Assembly: GCA_965651265.1 (NCBI GenBank)
Contig: CBFGRV010000002.1
Location: 1 to 64,000 of the forward strand
From: CBFGRV01 sp965651265
Lineage (GTDB): Bacteria; Bacteroidota; Rhodothermia; Rhodothermales; VXPQ01
Reading direction: 5' to 3'
DNA length: 64,000 nucleotides
Below, in pieces: positions 1 to 8,603 of this stretch (within the stretch, counting starts at the first letter, position 1; every line of letters begins with the position of its first letter). The position numbers and the translations under genes were made by a program. The notes under the pieces are model-generated. The model made no database searches. It worked only from the letters and a program-made list of their open reading frames with translations, and was not told the DNA's origin.

Positions 1-113
1 TCCAGGAAGATGATGACGGCTTCATCCGTCTTGTCGAATCCCAGAATCAGGCGGTCCTCCTCGCACCACTTCAGCAGCTGATCGAGACAATACCCGCGGT
101 CCCTGGTGGACAT
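1..113 (-). CDS. Small protein of unknown function, N-terminal part only (runs off left edge)
   Basis: The reverse strand is open from an ATG at 113 to the window edge and encodes about 37 residues, so the C-terminus is missing. Upstream in-frame GTG codons could extend the start by a few residues and no strong ribosome binding site separates the options. The fragment (LDQLL, EEDRL, KTDEAVII) aligns without gaps to the N-terminus of the next gene on the same strand (LDELI, EERL, RTDHVVIV), so the two look like tandem paralogues. I do not recognise the family. Confidence 0.45.
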   Translation of the reverse strand, partial: MSTRDRGYCLDQLLKWCEEDRLILGFDKTDEAVIIFL

Positions 114-231
114 TGAGAGGTGGCTCACGTTGAATACACGCACTCCAAATCGGATATAAGGTGATCCGATGAGTGGCGGCAATCAACCGTTCCCGTTCGA
201 TTTCACGTCGTCCGAACGGGTTCGTTACAAT

Positions 232-624
232 TCAATTGACCGTTGCCTGCGTGTTGTATCGGATCCAGATCATCAAGCCACGGATGCTCTGGCCACATGG
301 ACAGCCCGCCACGACGTACCGCCCCCACCATTTCTTGACCAGATGGCGTCGGAAGGTATCGAACAAGCCGCCCTGCTCGTCCTCGCCGCCCTCCCACGGG
401 TGCTGACTCGAGCTCGCGGGACCCATGGCCCGACGATACTCCGTGCTCATCCCTTTTAGTATTCCGCGCAAGAATGCGTGCGCACGACGAGGGTCCAGCA
501 CGAATCGCGTCGTCCCCTGAACAATAACCACGTGATCCGTGCGGCGAAAACAGTTGTCGACGAGCCGCTCCTCGATGACTCTACCGATTAGCTCGTCCAA
601 TGACCACTCTTCGAGCGCCTTCAT
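232..624 (-). CDS. Hypothetical protein, paralogue of the gene at the left edge
   Basis: Predicted protein of 130 residues. The second of two consecutive ATGs is chosen because AGGAG lies 5 nt before it. The first 35 residues share the pattern L-D-[QE]-L, E-[DE]-R-L and T-D-x-[AV]-V-I-[IV] with the truncated neighbour at 1-113. The C-terminal part is rich in Trp, Gly and Cys and looks less like a folded conserved domain, so the true end could be affected by a frameshift. A 96-codon ORF on the opposite strand (169-459) has a plausible AAGGTGAT site and cannot be fully excluded. No function can be assigned. Confidence 0.4.
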   Translation of the reverse strand: MKALEEWSLDELIGRVIEERLVDNCFRRTDHVVIVQGTTRFVLDPRRAHAFLRGILKGMSTEYRRAMGPASSSQHPWEGGEDEQGGLFDTFRRHLVKKWWGRYVVAGCPCGQSIRGLMIWIRYNTQATVN

Positions 625-759
625 CATAGCTCCTGTGTTGACTTCTCCTACCTGAAGCGGGAGAAAAACTACGATGATATGGCTCGGAGAGCGCGCGCGA
701 TCGCGACGAAAAATGCCGCGTCCGCGCCATTCTGGGGCTTTGAGCGCAGTGCGCTACGG

Positions 760-3700
760 CTAAACCGAGATGGTGCTTTCTGAGGCGGCGAAGGTAAGGA
801 TGAATGCGGCGCCCTTGCCTGCTTCGCTCTCGAGGCGGATATCGCCGCCGTGCATATCTACGATCTGCTTGACGATGGATAGGCCCAGACCCGTGGAGGA
901 CTCCCCTCCCGTCGGGCGCGCCGAGAGACGCTGAAACTTCTGGAACATCAACGCCTTGTCCTCTTCCGTGAAGCCCGGCCCCTCGTCTCTTACCTCAACT
1001 TCGATGCGCGATGCGATCCGGCGGAGGGTCACGCAGATTTGCTTGCCGGGAGGCGAATATTTGATGGCGTTCGAGACGAGATTCTCGATGCCCTCGGCCA
1101 GCCATTCCTCGCTGCCGTTCACGATAAAGCTATCGGCTCGCGGTACGTCGAATAGGATTTCCTGCCCCTTGCGCTGGGCCTGTCGTCTGTTCTCATCCAC
1201 AATGCCCGCGACGAGGTTCCCCAGGTCCACCGGGGCAGGTTCGATCTCGAGCTGACCACTCTCGAGCGCCTCCGACTCCAGAATCTCGGTGATGAGCTCG
1301 AGCATTTTGTTCGACGAGCTCTGGATCAGGGATAGCATCTCACTGACATCGGTATCCTCCTCGATCTCCTCCTGAATGAGGCTCGCGAACTCGCGAATAT
1401 TGTTGAGCGGATTCTTGAGATCGTGTGCCGCGATGCGCAACAGCTGTGACTTCAATTCGCTGGCTTCCTTCAGCTCGACGTTGGTCCGTTGCAGCACCTC
1501 GTTGAGCTGCTCGAGCTCGTGCTGCTGCTGGCGGAGCGTCAGCAAGTTGCCCACGCGTGCAAACAACTCCTCGGCGTTGAACGGCTTGGGCAGGTAGTCG
1601 TTGGCGCCGGCCTCCAGGCCCTCGATCTTATCGTCGACTGCGGCCTTGGAGGTTACCAGGATGATGGGCGTCAGCTTCAGCTCCTCATCCGCCCGGATGG
1701 CACGGCAGAGGTCGTAGCCGGTCATCTTCGGCATCACGACGTCACTGATGATCAGATTCGGCTTGAGGCTTCGGGCCTTCTCAAGAGCCTCCGCGCCGTT
1801 CTTTGCCGAGTGCACCCGATACATGCCGCTCAGGCATCCGATCATGTACTGCCGGATGTCGGGATTGTCGTCCGCGATCAGTATGGTGGCCTTCCCATCG
1901 GCATCATCCAGCACGGCACGCTCCGCGGCGCCGTCACCCCGTCCGACGGATTCGTCTTCTTCCTCCTCGATGTCGAAGACGGCCAACTCCACCATCGGGC
2001 CCGAGGAGGCCGCGTAGCCTAGTTCCTCCTCCGAATCGACGACCGGCTCGCTGAAATCGCTGCCGATCGGCATGGTGATGCAGTATTCCGTCCCTTTGCC
2101 CAACTCGCTGTCGACCGTGATCGTGCCGCCGTGCAGCTCCACGAGCTCCTTCACCAGCGCGAGTCCAATCCCGGTGCCCTGCTGGACGGTTGAGTGCGAT
2201 CCGTCGGCTTGTCGGAATCGATCGAAGATGTAGGGCAGATCCTTTTCGGAGATGCCGGAGCCCGTATCCCGCACCCGCATCTCGACGGCCTCACTGTCGG
2301 GCAAGAGTCGGACGTGGACGTCGATCCGTCCCCCTTCGGGAGTATATTTGACGGCATTGGAGAGCAGGTTGAAGAAGACTTTCTCCATCGCTTCCGGATC
2401 GAAAGCGACAGCCTGGCTTTCCACCTCGGAATGAAAATCGAGCGCGATTCGATTCTGTTCGGTAAAGGCTGTAAAGGAGTACACGACGCCTTCGACGAAC
2501 TGAACGATATTGATGCGCTTCTTCTGCAGCTCCATCCTGCCCGACTCCAGCTTCGACAAATCGAGCAACTGGTTGATGAGCCGGAGCAGGCGACGAGCGT
2601 TGCGCAGCATGATCTGCAACTGCTTCTTCAGTACGTCCGGAACCGGCCCATATAAACCCGTCAGTGCATTCTCGAGTGGGCCGATGTTCAGCGTGAGTGG
2701 CGTACGAAACTCGTGGGAGATGTTGTTGAAGAAACGCGTCTTCAGCTGATCGAGCTCTCGCAGGCGCTGTGCCTGCTCCTCGATCACGGCCTTCGCCTGC
2801 TCGACCTTCTCTTTTTCCTCTCGCAGGTCGCGCGTTCGCTCATCTACGATCTGCTCCAGCTCACGCTGCCGCGCCTTTAGTTGTCGGACCCGCAGTTTGT
2901 AGGTGGCCACTCCCCCGAAGATGAGCGCCACGCCCATAAGCAGGAAGAACCAGATCGTCTCGTAGAAGAATGGCTCCAGATAGAATGAGAAGGTGGCGGC
3001 CTGGTCGCTCCAGTATCCGTCAGCGTTTCGCGCGCGGACGTAGAAGGTGTAGTCGCCGGGCGGAAGATTCGTATAAAACGCCTGTCGGCGCGTGCCGGAA
3101 TCCACCCAATCGTCGTCGATGCCATCAAGCCGGTACTTGTAGGTGACCCGGTCTCCCGCCATATAGCTGAGCCCGATGAAGTCGATCTCGAGCTTGTTGC
3201 GTCCAGGCGCCAATACCACGGTCGTATCCGTGCGCACCGGCTCGCCCTCCGCCAGCACCCGCTCGATCACCACACGCGGCGGATTCATGTTGACGGGCAT
3301 GTTGTCCGGATCCACTCGAACGGCGCCGGCCGAGGAGACGAACCAGAGACGTCCATCGGCGCCCTTCCAGCCCGCCGGCTGCGCGCCGCCATTGAACTCC
3401 GCCGACAACAGGCCGTCACTCCGGTCATAGACGACCGGCACGACCTGCTCGGCCTCTCCATCCAGCACGCGATGGATGTCCTCTTTCGGGACGGTGAAGA
3501 GGCCCCGGTTCGAGCTCATCCACAGGGCGCCCTGATCATCCTCCAGTATCTGGAAGATGCTGTTGTTGAAAAGTCCGTGGTCGGTCGTGAGGGTCGCAAG
3601 ACGCCCGTCCTTCAGGCGCGTCAGACCGCCCTCCTGTGTAGCGATCCAGAGCACGCCCTCCTGGTCGCGGTAGAGCGAGGTGACGTAGTTCTGCGGAAGG

Positions 3701-5220
3701 CCGCTCTCGGATGTGTACGCGTGAATGATCACCCCATCCTTCATCACATTCAGTCCGCCGCGGAAGGTGCCGAACCAGAGCGTTCCTCGCGGCCCCTCCT
3801 CGATCGCCGTGATGGCGTTGTCGGTCAGGCCATCGTCGGTCGTGTAGGTGACGAACCGGCGGCCGTCGAACCGTACGAGCCCCTGCTTGTAGCTGCCCAT
3901 CCACAGGATGCCGTCTGCATCCTCGTAGATGTTGTAGATCCGATCGTCCGGGAGCCCGTCCCTCTCGGTGAAGCTGCGGAACGCGCCATTTCGATAGCGG
4001 ACGAGTCCGGTGCCCAGCGCTCCAATCCATACGGTGCCATCCTTGGCCGCATAAAGGCCCGCGATGTGATCGGATGGGAAGCCGTTCTCGGTGTCGTAGG
4101 TGGTGACCCGGCCGCTGCGGATGCGCGAGACGCCGCCTCCCATGGTACCGATCCAGACGTCGCCGCGTGCATCTTCGACGACGGAGTAGACACCATTGCT
4201 GCCGAGGCCTTCCGTCTGGGTGAAGGTGGTGAATTTCCCATCCTGCAGCCGCACGAGCCCGCCCCGCTGCGTTCCGACCCAGAGGCTTCCTTCCGCATCC
4301 TCGAGCAGGGACCACACACTCGAGATCTCCTCCTGGTCGATGGATTCCATCCGTCCCTCTCGCATGCGGGTGAGTCCGCCGCCCTCCGTACCGATCCACA
4401 GCGAGCGCGCCGCATCGAAGCGGATGGCGCGTACGGTGCTCGACGGCAGCCCGTCGCCGGTTGAGACGGTTCGTATTCGCCCTTGATCTACCAGAACCAA
4501 TCCTGCGCGCGTTCCGATGATGAGGCGCCCCTCGTCATCGCCGGAAAGCGCCGTGATCTCCAGGCTCGGCAAGCGTCTGTTGATATCAGCCGTCGCCAGT
4601 TCTCCATCTTCGTAGCGGAATAGCCCCTCATCGACGGTTCCGACCCATATTACGCCGTCGGCATCCTCATAGAGGGCGCGGATGGATCGGTGCGGAGTTT
4701 GTTCTTCACCAATCCGCCTGACGCTCCCTCCCTCGATCACGTTCAGGCCGCTGTCCGTGCCCACCCAGACGCGGCCCGATCGATCGACATGCATTACGTG
4801 CACGTGATCGCTGCTCAGGCCTTCGCTCGTCGTGTAGGTCTTGAAACGGCCGTTGCGATAGCGGGCAACGCCGTCATAGGAGGTGCCAACCCAGAGTTCG
4901 CCACGGACACCCCGCACGAGAGCGCTCACGTCATTGCTTCTGAGAGGCGAATTGCGGCTATCGAAGAGGTGGAAATCGAACCCGTCGAACCGGACGAGCC
5001 CCTCCTGCGTGCCGATCCAGATGTAGCCGTCGGCCGTCTGCTCGAGCGCCTGCACCCGGTTCATGGGCAGACCGTCCTCGACTCCCCATCGGTCCATCCG
5101 GTACTGCGTGATGGCCTTCTCGGGGTCCAGCACCACCGTTGGCTGCGCGTGTGCATCGACCGCAGCTGCGATGAGAGCTACGGCAAGCAGGACGGTCGCT
5201 ATCTCCGGCCGCTTCGGCAT
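760..5220 (-). CDS. Periplasmic-propeller hybrid sensor histidine kinase with two kinase cores and a receiver
   Basis: Protein of 1486 residues. A signal peptide (about 1-25) precedes two seven-bladed reg_prop-type propellers, seen as repeated W-[IV]-G-[ST] and G-L-[VT]-R-[LF/Y] motifs up to about residue 640. A Y_Y_Y domain (about 690-755), one membrane helix near 750-770 and a coiled coil follow. The first kinase core has its H-box at His836 (SHEFRTPLT), N-box LLSNAVKYTPEGG and G2 box GTGIGLALV. Next is a receiver with Asp1160 (SDVVMP), then a second kinase core with His1266 (AHDLKNPLNN), N-box NLVSNAIKYSPPG and G2 GLGLSIV. The propeller and Y_Y_Y arrangement is that of the hybrid two-component sensors of Bacteroidota, but the usual AraC-type DNA-binding domain is absent. 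It probably signals through phosphotransfer to a separate protein. The ligand cannot be deduced. Confidence 0.93.
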   Translation of the reverse strand: MPKRPEIATVLLAVALIAAAVDAHAQPTVVLDPEKAITQYRMDRWGVEDGLPMNRVQALEQTADGYIWIGTQEGLVRFDGFDFHLFDSRNSPLRSNDVSALVRGVRGELWVGTSYDGVARYRNGRFKTYTTSEGLSSDHVHVMHVDRSGRVWVGTDSGLNVIEGGSVRRIGEEQTPHRSIRALYEDADGVIWVGTVDEGLFRYEDGELATADINRRLPSLEITALSGDDEGRLIIGTRAGLVLVDQGRIRTVSTGDGLPSSTVRAIRFDAARSLWIGTEGGGLTRMREGRMESIDQEEISSVWSLLEDAEGSLWVGTQRGGLVRLQDGKFTTFTQTEGLGSNGVYSVVEDARGDVWIGTMGGGVSRIRSGRVTTYDTENGFPSDHIAGLYAAKDGTVWIGALGTGLVRYRNGAFRSFTERDGLPDDRIYNIYEDADGILWMGSYKQGLVRFDGRRFVTYTTDDGLTDNAITAIEEGPRGTLWFGTFRGGLNVMKDGVIIHAYTSESGLPQNYVTSLYRDQEGVLWIATQEGGLTRLKDGRLATLTTDHGLFNNSIFQILEDDQGALWMSSNRGLFTVPKEDIHRVLDGEAEQVVPVVYDRSDGLLSAEFNGGAQPAGWKGADGRLWFVSSAGAVRVDPDNMPVNMNPPRVVIERVLAEGEPVRTDTTVVLAPGRNKLEIDFIGLSYMAGDRVTYKYRLDGIDDDWVDSGTRRQAFYTNLPPGDYTFYVRARNADGYWSDQAATFSFYLEPFFYETIWFFLLMGVALIFGGVATYKLRVRQLKARQRELEQIVDERTRDLREEKEKVEQAKAVIEEQAQRLRELDQLKTRFFNNISHEFRTPLTLNIGPLENALTGLYGPVPDVLKKQLQIMLRNARRLLRLINQLLDLSKLESGRMELQKKRINIVQFVEGVVYSFTAFTEQNRIALDFHSEVESQAVAFDPEAMEKVFFNLLSNAVKYTPEGGRIDVHVRLLPDSEAVEMRVRDTGSGISEKDLPYIFDRFRQADGSHSTVQQGTGIGLALVKELVELHGGTITVDSELGKGTEYCITMPIGSDFSEPVVDSEEELGYAASSGPMVELAVFDIEEEEDESVGRGDGAAERAVLDDADGKATILIADDNPDIRQYMIGCLSGMYRVHSAKNGAEALEKARSLKPNLIISDVVMPKMTGYDLCRAIRADEELKLTPIILVTSKAAVDDKIEGLEAGANDYLPKPFNAEELFARVGNLLTLRQQQHELEQLNEVLQRTNVELKEASELKSQLLRIAAHDLKNPLNNIREFASLIQEEIEEDTDVSEMLSLIQSSSNKMLELITEILESEALESGQLEIEPAPVDLGNLVAGIVDENRRQAQRKGQEILFDVPRADSFIVNGSEEWLAEGIENLVSNAIKYSPPGKQICVTLRRIASRIEVEVRDEGPGFTEEDKALMFQKFQRLSARPTGGESSTGLGLSIVKQIVDMHGGDIRLESEAGKGAAFILTFAASESTISV

Positions 5221-5297
5221 GATGAAAGGTGTGGGCGAAAATGCCTGGATTACGTATTCAGGGGATCGGCTTACTTTCGCGGCTACTTAAGAATAAA

Positions 5298-5330
5298 GGA
5301 ACCGGGCGGCGCCTGGAGGCACCGCCCGGT
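5298..5330 (-). terminator. Terminator-like hairpin after the subtilase gene
   Basis: ACCGGGCGGCGCC and GGCACCGCCCGGT form a 13-bp stem with one mismatch and a 4-nt loop. On the minus strand it is followed by a short weak T-rich stretch. It lies between the stop of the subtilase at 5389 and the start of the hybrid kinase at 5220, so it probably ends subtilase transcription. The poor T-run lowers confidence. Confidence 0.6.
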
Positions 5331-5388
5331 GTAATCGGCAAGAGAAGGCTTGCCAGGCGTTATCGGGCACGCTGTCTGAAGGCTAATG

Positions 5389-7419
5389 TCAGCGGGCCCG
5401 TCCTCGATCTTTCCCGTTGCTCTTTCCTTTGCTTTCGGGCTTGTCGTTCCCTTTGCCGCCGGGCTTGTCGTTCTCGTGGCCGGGACCTCGCCCCGGCTTA
5501 TCCTTGCCGTGGCCGACGCCCGGATTGTCCTTACCGTTGCCGGGGCCGCGCCCGGGTTTACCGGCGCCTTCGCCGGAGTCGGCAGTGGCATCACCTCCAA
5601 GCCAGAGCGACCGGTTCGTGGTGCGCGGCGGGGTCCCCGTCACGATACCTCTCGCCGATTCCTGAAGTGCAAATTTCACCTGGGCCGGCGTGGCGGCCGG
5701 ATGCTCCGCGAGATACAGCGCTGCTGCCCCTGTCACGATCGCCGCAGCCGGTGACGTTCCCGTCGAGCTCGTGTAACCGCCGCCGAAGGCATCCGGCTCG
5801 ATCGTTTCCACTACCTCACCGGGGGCGAGAATGTCGACCATCGGCCCGTAGTTCGAGAAGCTGGAGAAGCCGTAGCTAACGCCGTACGCGCCCACCGTGA
5901 TGGCGCCGGTTGCGTGAGCAGGCGTCACCGTCGAAGCATCGACGCCGCCGTTTCCGGCCGAGACCACCACCACGACTCCGGCCTCCGCCGCACGATCCAC
6001 CGCATAGTCGAGGGCGATGTAGTCCGTCGTGCCGATATCCGCTCCCAGGCCGATGTTCGCGATCATCGGAATGTCGGGATGGGCTGACTTCCTCGCGACG
6101 ATGTAATCGAGAGCCTCGACGACGAACGCGGACTCGGCCGTGCCGTCCTCGCGCACGACCTTCATACTGTAGACGCTCACGTTCGGCGCGACCCCCACGA
6201 TCCCGTCGTTGTCGTCGATGGCGCTGGCGAGCGCCGCCTGGTGCGTGCCGTGCCCGTCCGTGTCGTCGCCGCCTTCGACGAAGCCGCATCCTCCGGTGAT
6301 CACGTCGTCGTCGTTCGGCAGCACATCGCAATGCGTGATGTCGAGCCGGCCGGCGATCCGGATGTCGCCACTACTGACGCCCGTGTCGATAAAGTACACC
6401 TCGACGCCGTTCGCGCTACGGTCACCTGGCGCCCCGATGTGATTCAGAGCCCACGGCTCTAGCTGACCCTGGAAGGGCCGACCCTTCGGCCCCCTCTTGC
6501 CCGGGCGGAAGCGCACATCGGGTTGAATCCATTTTACAGCGGGATGCTGTTGGATGTATCGCATGAACAGCCCCACGAGCGGCCCCGGGACGCGCACGCC
6601 GATGCCGTTGAAGACGGCGTCATAGTTCGCGTACCACCGCGTGAGAAGCTCCCAGCGCTTGAGCAGCTCATCTCGCGTGAGGCCCCATCGCTTGAGCAGC
6701 TCGTCCAATCCGAGCTCCTCCCAGCGCTTGAGCAACTCGTCCGACGACAGGTGCTGCCACCGCTTGAGCAGTTCCCAGCGCTGCAATAGCTCCCAGCGCT
6801 GTAGATCCTGCAGGCGCTTGAGCAGCTCGTTTCTCTTCAGAAGCTCCCAGCGTTTGAGCAGCTCCCAGCGCTGCAGCAGCTCGTCCTTCTGAAGCTCTTC
6901 CCATCGCTTCAGCAGCTCATGACGCTTGAGCAGTTCGTCGCCACCGACGAGTCCGTACCGCTTCAGCAACTCGTAGCGCTGCAGCAGCTCCTCCGGCGTA
7001 AGATCCTCGTGCCGCTGCAAGAGCTCGAAACGTTGCAGCAATTCGAAACGCTGTAAGAGCTCGAAGCGCTGCAGAAGCTCAAATCGCTGCAGCAGCTCCT
7101 GCTTTTCAAGTTCCGACGTGCCTTCTTGCAAGCCGAGAATGAAGCCCGTCTCCGTACCCGCCTTCCCGAAGTGCTCGGCACGGTTCATCAGCTGGGGATG
7201 CTGGAGCTTCTGCACCTCGGCGATCGAGGGGACCGACTGCTCGAGCGTCGGGTCACCCCCCATCTCGATATCCGTATCCTCAAGGCCGTTGATCTGGTCG
7301 ACACACCCCGTCAGCGACAGGGCTGCAGCGAGCAGGAAGGCCAGGGCGGAATAGAGTGTGGCACGAATTCGTGTATATCGGTCCTCAGAGCGTGCGTGGA
7401 CCAGGAAAAGATTGCGCAT
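5389..7419 (-). CDS. Lipoprotein subtilisin-like serine protease (S8) with ELLKRW repeat insertion in its propeptide
   Basis: Protein of 676 residues, starting at the ATG before MRNLFLV because this gives a lipoprotein signal with lipobox L-S-L-T-G-C; longer in-frame starts spoil it. An inhibitor-I9-like propeptide begins with TGFILGLQEGTSE and ends with AVKWIQPD. Between them about 160 residues (about 103-262) consist of some 19 copies of E-L-L-[QK]-R-[FWYH]. The catalytic triad is visible: Asp345 (FIDTG), His390 (DGHGTH) and Ser556 (GTSPAAA). The C-terminal 60 residues are Gly/Lys/Pro-rich low complexity, a likely disordered or wall-binding tail. The protease should be anchored in the outer membrane or periplasm. 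Its substrate is unknown. The repeat is unusual for the family and is described as a finding. Confidence 0.92.
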   Translation of the reverse strand: MRNLFLVHARSEDRYTRIRATLYSALAFLLAAALSLTGCVDQINGLEDTDIEMGGDPTLEQSVPSIAEVQKLQHPQLMNRAEHFGKAGTETGFILGLQEGTSELEKQELLQRFELLQRFELLQRFELLQRFELLQRHEDLTPEELLQRYELLKRYGLVGGDELLKRHELLKRWEELQKDELLQRWELLKRWELLKRNELLKRLQDLQRWELLQRWELLKRWQHLSSDELLKRWEELGLDELLKRWGLTRDELLKRWELLTRWYANYDAVFNGIGVRVPGPLVGLFMRYIQQHPAVKWIQPDVRFRPGKRGPKGRPFQGQLEPWALNHIGAPGDRSANGVEVYFIDTGVSSGDIRIAGRLDITHCDVLPNDDDVITGGCGFVEGGDDTDGHGTHQAALASAIDDNDGIVGVAPNVSVYSMKVVREDGTAESAFVVEALDYIVARKSAHPDIPMIANIGLGADIGTTDYIALDYAVDRAAEAGVVVVVSAGNGGVDASTVTPAHATGAITVGAYGVSYGFSSFSNYGPMVDILAPGEVVETIEPDAFGGGYTSSTGTSPAAAIVTGAAALYLAEHPAATPAQVKFALQESARGIVTGTPPRTTNRSLWLGGDATADSGEGAGKPGRGPGNGKDNPGVGHGKDKPGRGPGHENDKPGGKGNDKPESKGKSNGKDRGRAR
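6634..7098 (-). repeat. In-frame 18-bp tandem repeat coding for ELL[QK]R[aromatic]
   Basis: Within the subtilase gene, units of about 18 bp (reading cgcttgagcagctc or variants on the plus strand) repeat contiguously, with occasional 6-18 bp linkers. They encode the heptad-free hexapeptide Glu-Leu-Leu-Gln/Lys-Arg-aromatic. The units at the N-terminal end (7027-7098) are nearly identical ELLQRF copies, suggesting recent expansion. Those towards 6634 carry W and diverge more. The frame is preserved throughout. Confidence 0.95.
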
Positions 7420-7603
7420 TCGAAAACCCTCGTTCGCGATACTGCCGCGAGAATCGGTACTACAGAATGAACCAGCTAGGTATATCGCATTATGGGATAT
7501 ATGCCTTAATAGGCATCTCGACGGGTTTTGCCGGTCGCGTATACCCATCCGATCTGGGTCGATCTACCTAGCGGCTATAGGGCATTCTGCCGAGACAAAA
7601 TGG

Positions 7604-7652
7604 CTAGGGCCGAGAAGACGGCTGCTCTCCAAAACCCGTCTTTCGGCCCTAG
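7604..7652. repeat. Long inverted repeat (17-18 bp arms)
   Basis: CTAGGGCCGAGAAGACGG (7604-7621) and CCGTCTTTCGGCCCTAG (7636-7652) are complementary except for one bulged base, with a 14-nt loop. On the minus strand the hairpin follows the response regulator gene. A TTTT run appears only 5-6 nt later, so it may be a terminator, a processing hairpin or a protein-binding site. Confidence 0.75.
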
Positions 7653-7655
7653 TCG

Positions 7656-7711
7656 GTTGGCGAATTACGTGCGCAGACTATTTCGTCACCCTCAGTGCGC
7701 AACCCGCCAAC
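7656..7711. repeat. Second inverted repeat next to the first
   Basis: GTTGGCG and TGCGCA (7656-7675) are mirrored by TGCGCA and CGCCAAC (7696-7711) around a 20-nt loop. The stem is interrupted by an asymmetric internal loop. Lying only 4 bp from the previous inverted repeat, it suggests a composite element, possibly a remnant of a small mobile sequence. Confidence 0.5.
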
Positions 7712-7929
7712 TTCGTTGTCCAGGTATTGGCGATCGACAGCCTTACGGGACTGCACATCCGATCGTCTGAATCAGGTATCGCGGACCGCGCTCTCTTTTA
7801 AATAGGCCGAAAAAGCGAAAATGCGGGGGCAATCGTGCTGATTTTTCGTCGGGAAGAAGTGCCCAGGGGTGGTAGGTAGATGTGCCGCATTTCCTCGAGC
7901 ATCAGGCGGGCGCTCAGCCGACTATCCCA

Positions 7930-8586
7930 TCAAGCCGCCTTCTGCTCCGTCAACCAACGTATGGCGAACTGATCGAGCTCCGCCGTGCTCGTGAGCTCGA
8001 GCTTCCGCTTCATGTTCTCGCGGTGCGAGTTTACGGTCTTGGGGCTCACGTTCAGCGTCTCGGCGATCTGGCGCGGACGATACCCCTGCCCGATGAGCCT
8101 GAGCACCTCCATCTCGCGCTCACTCAGTTCCGCGACCTTGTTCTCGCCGTCCTCATCTTCGTTGGCGATGGACCGCGCAAGCACATCCATCATGTTCTCG
8201 CCGATGTAGACACGCCCGGAAAGCACGCGACGGATGGCATCCGAGAGTCGCTGGATGGATTCCTTCTTGTTCACGAACCCCTGAGCGCCCGACTTGAGAA
8301 CGCGCTCCAGATAATCGGGTGCGTCGTGCATGGAGACGACCAGCACCGGCAGGGACGGCCACCGGCGACGAATCTCCTCGATGAGGTCGATGCCGCTCTC
8401 TCCATCCAGCACGAGATCGACGAGGACCAGATCCGGCAGCTCGGCTTCGAGAAGCTGAAGTGCTTCCGCGGAATTCTCCGCTTCGCCGGTCACGCACAGA
8501 TCTTCCTCTCGGTTGAGCAGCCTACTCACACCATGCCGAACGATCGGGTGATCGTCGACAATCACAATGCGCGCTTTCTCGGTCAT
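7930..8586 (-). CDS. NarL/FixJ-family response regulator (receiver + LuxR-type HTH)
   Basis: Protein of 218 residues, start MTEKARIVIVDDH; an ATG 12 nt upstream is an alternative. The receiver domain (about 5-125) has the acidic pair at 11-12, phospho-acceptor Asp57 (VLVDL) and a conserved lysine in the VNKKES loop. The C-terminal LuxR/GerE helix-turn-helix (about 150-215) shows LSEREMEVLRLIGQGY and NVSPKTVNSHRENMKRKL. The gene starts 17 nt after the stop of the histidine kinase at 8604 and is surely its partner. It would bind DNA as a phosphorylation-dependent dimer. Target genes are unknown; the downstream subtilase is a candidate by position only. Confidence 0.95.
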   Translation of the reverse strand: MTEKARIVIVDDHPIVRHGVSRLLNREEDLCVTGEAENSAEALQLLEAELPDLVLVDLVLDGESGIDLIEEIRRRWPSLPVLVVSMHDAPDYLERVLKSGAQGFVNKKESIQRLSDAIRRVLSGRVYIGENMMDVLARSIANEDEDGENKVAELSEREMEVLRLIGQGYRPRQIAETLNVSPKTVNSHRENMKRKLELTSTAELDQFAIRWLTEQKAA

Positions 8587-8603
8587 AACCTGATCCATCA
8601 AAC

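Larger units (their letters stand above)
7420..7929. other. Long intergenic region with two inverted repeats
   Basis: A 510-bp gap between the response regulator stop and the subtilase start with no convincing gene. It holds two hairpin-forming inverted repeats (7604-7652 and 7656-7711). Closer to the subtilase are an AT-rich segment (about 7480-7520) with a small palindrome, ATGCCTATTAAGGCAT, and probably the subtilase promoter. Confidence 0.6.

Noticed and set aside
169..459. 96-codon plus-strand ORF with AAGGTGAT before its ATG
   Set aside because: It overlaps the minus-strand gene at 232-624, which has a better ribosome site and a paralogue next to it. Kept only as an alternative in that entry.
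6634..7098. CRISPR-like repetitive sequence
   Set aside because: The 18-bp units are contiguous, stay in frame inside a protease gene and lack unique spacers, so they encode a peptide repeat.
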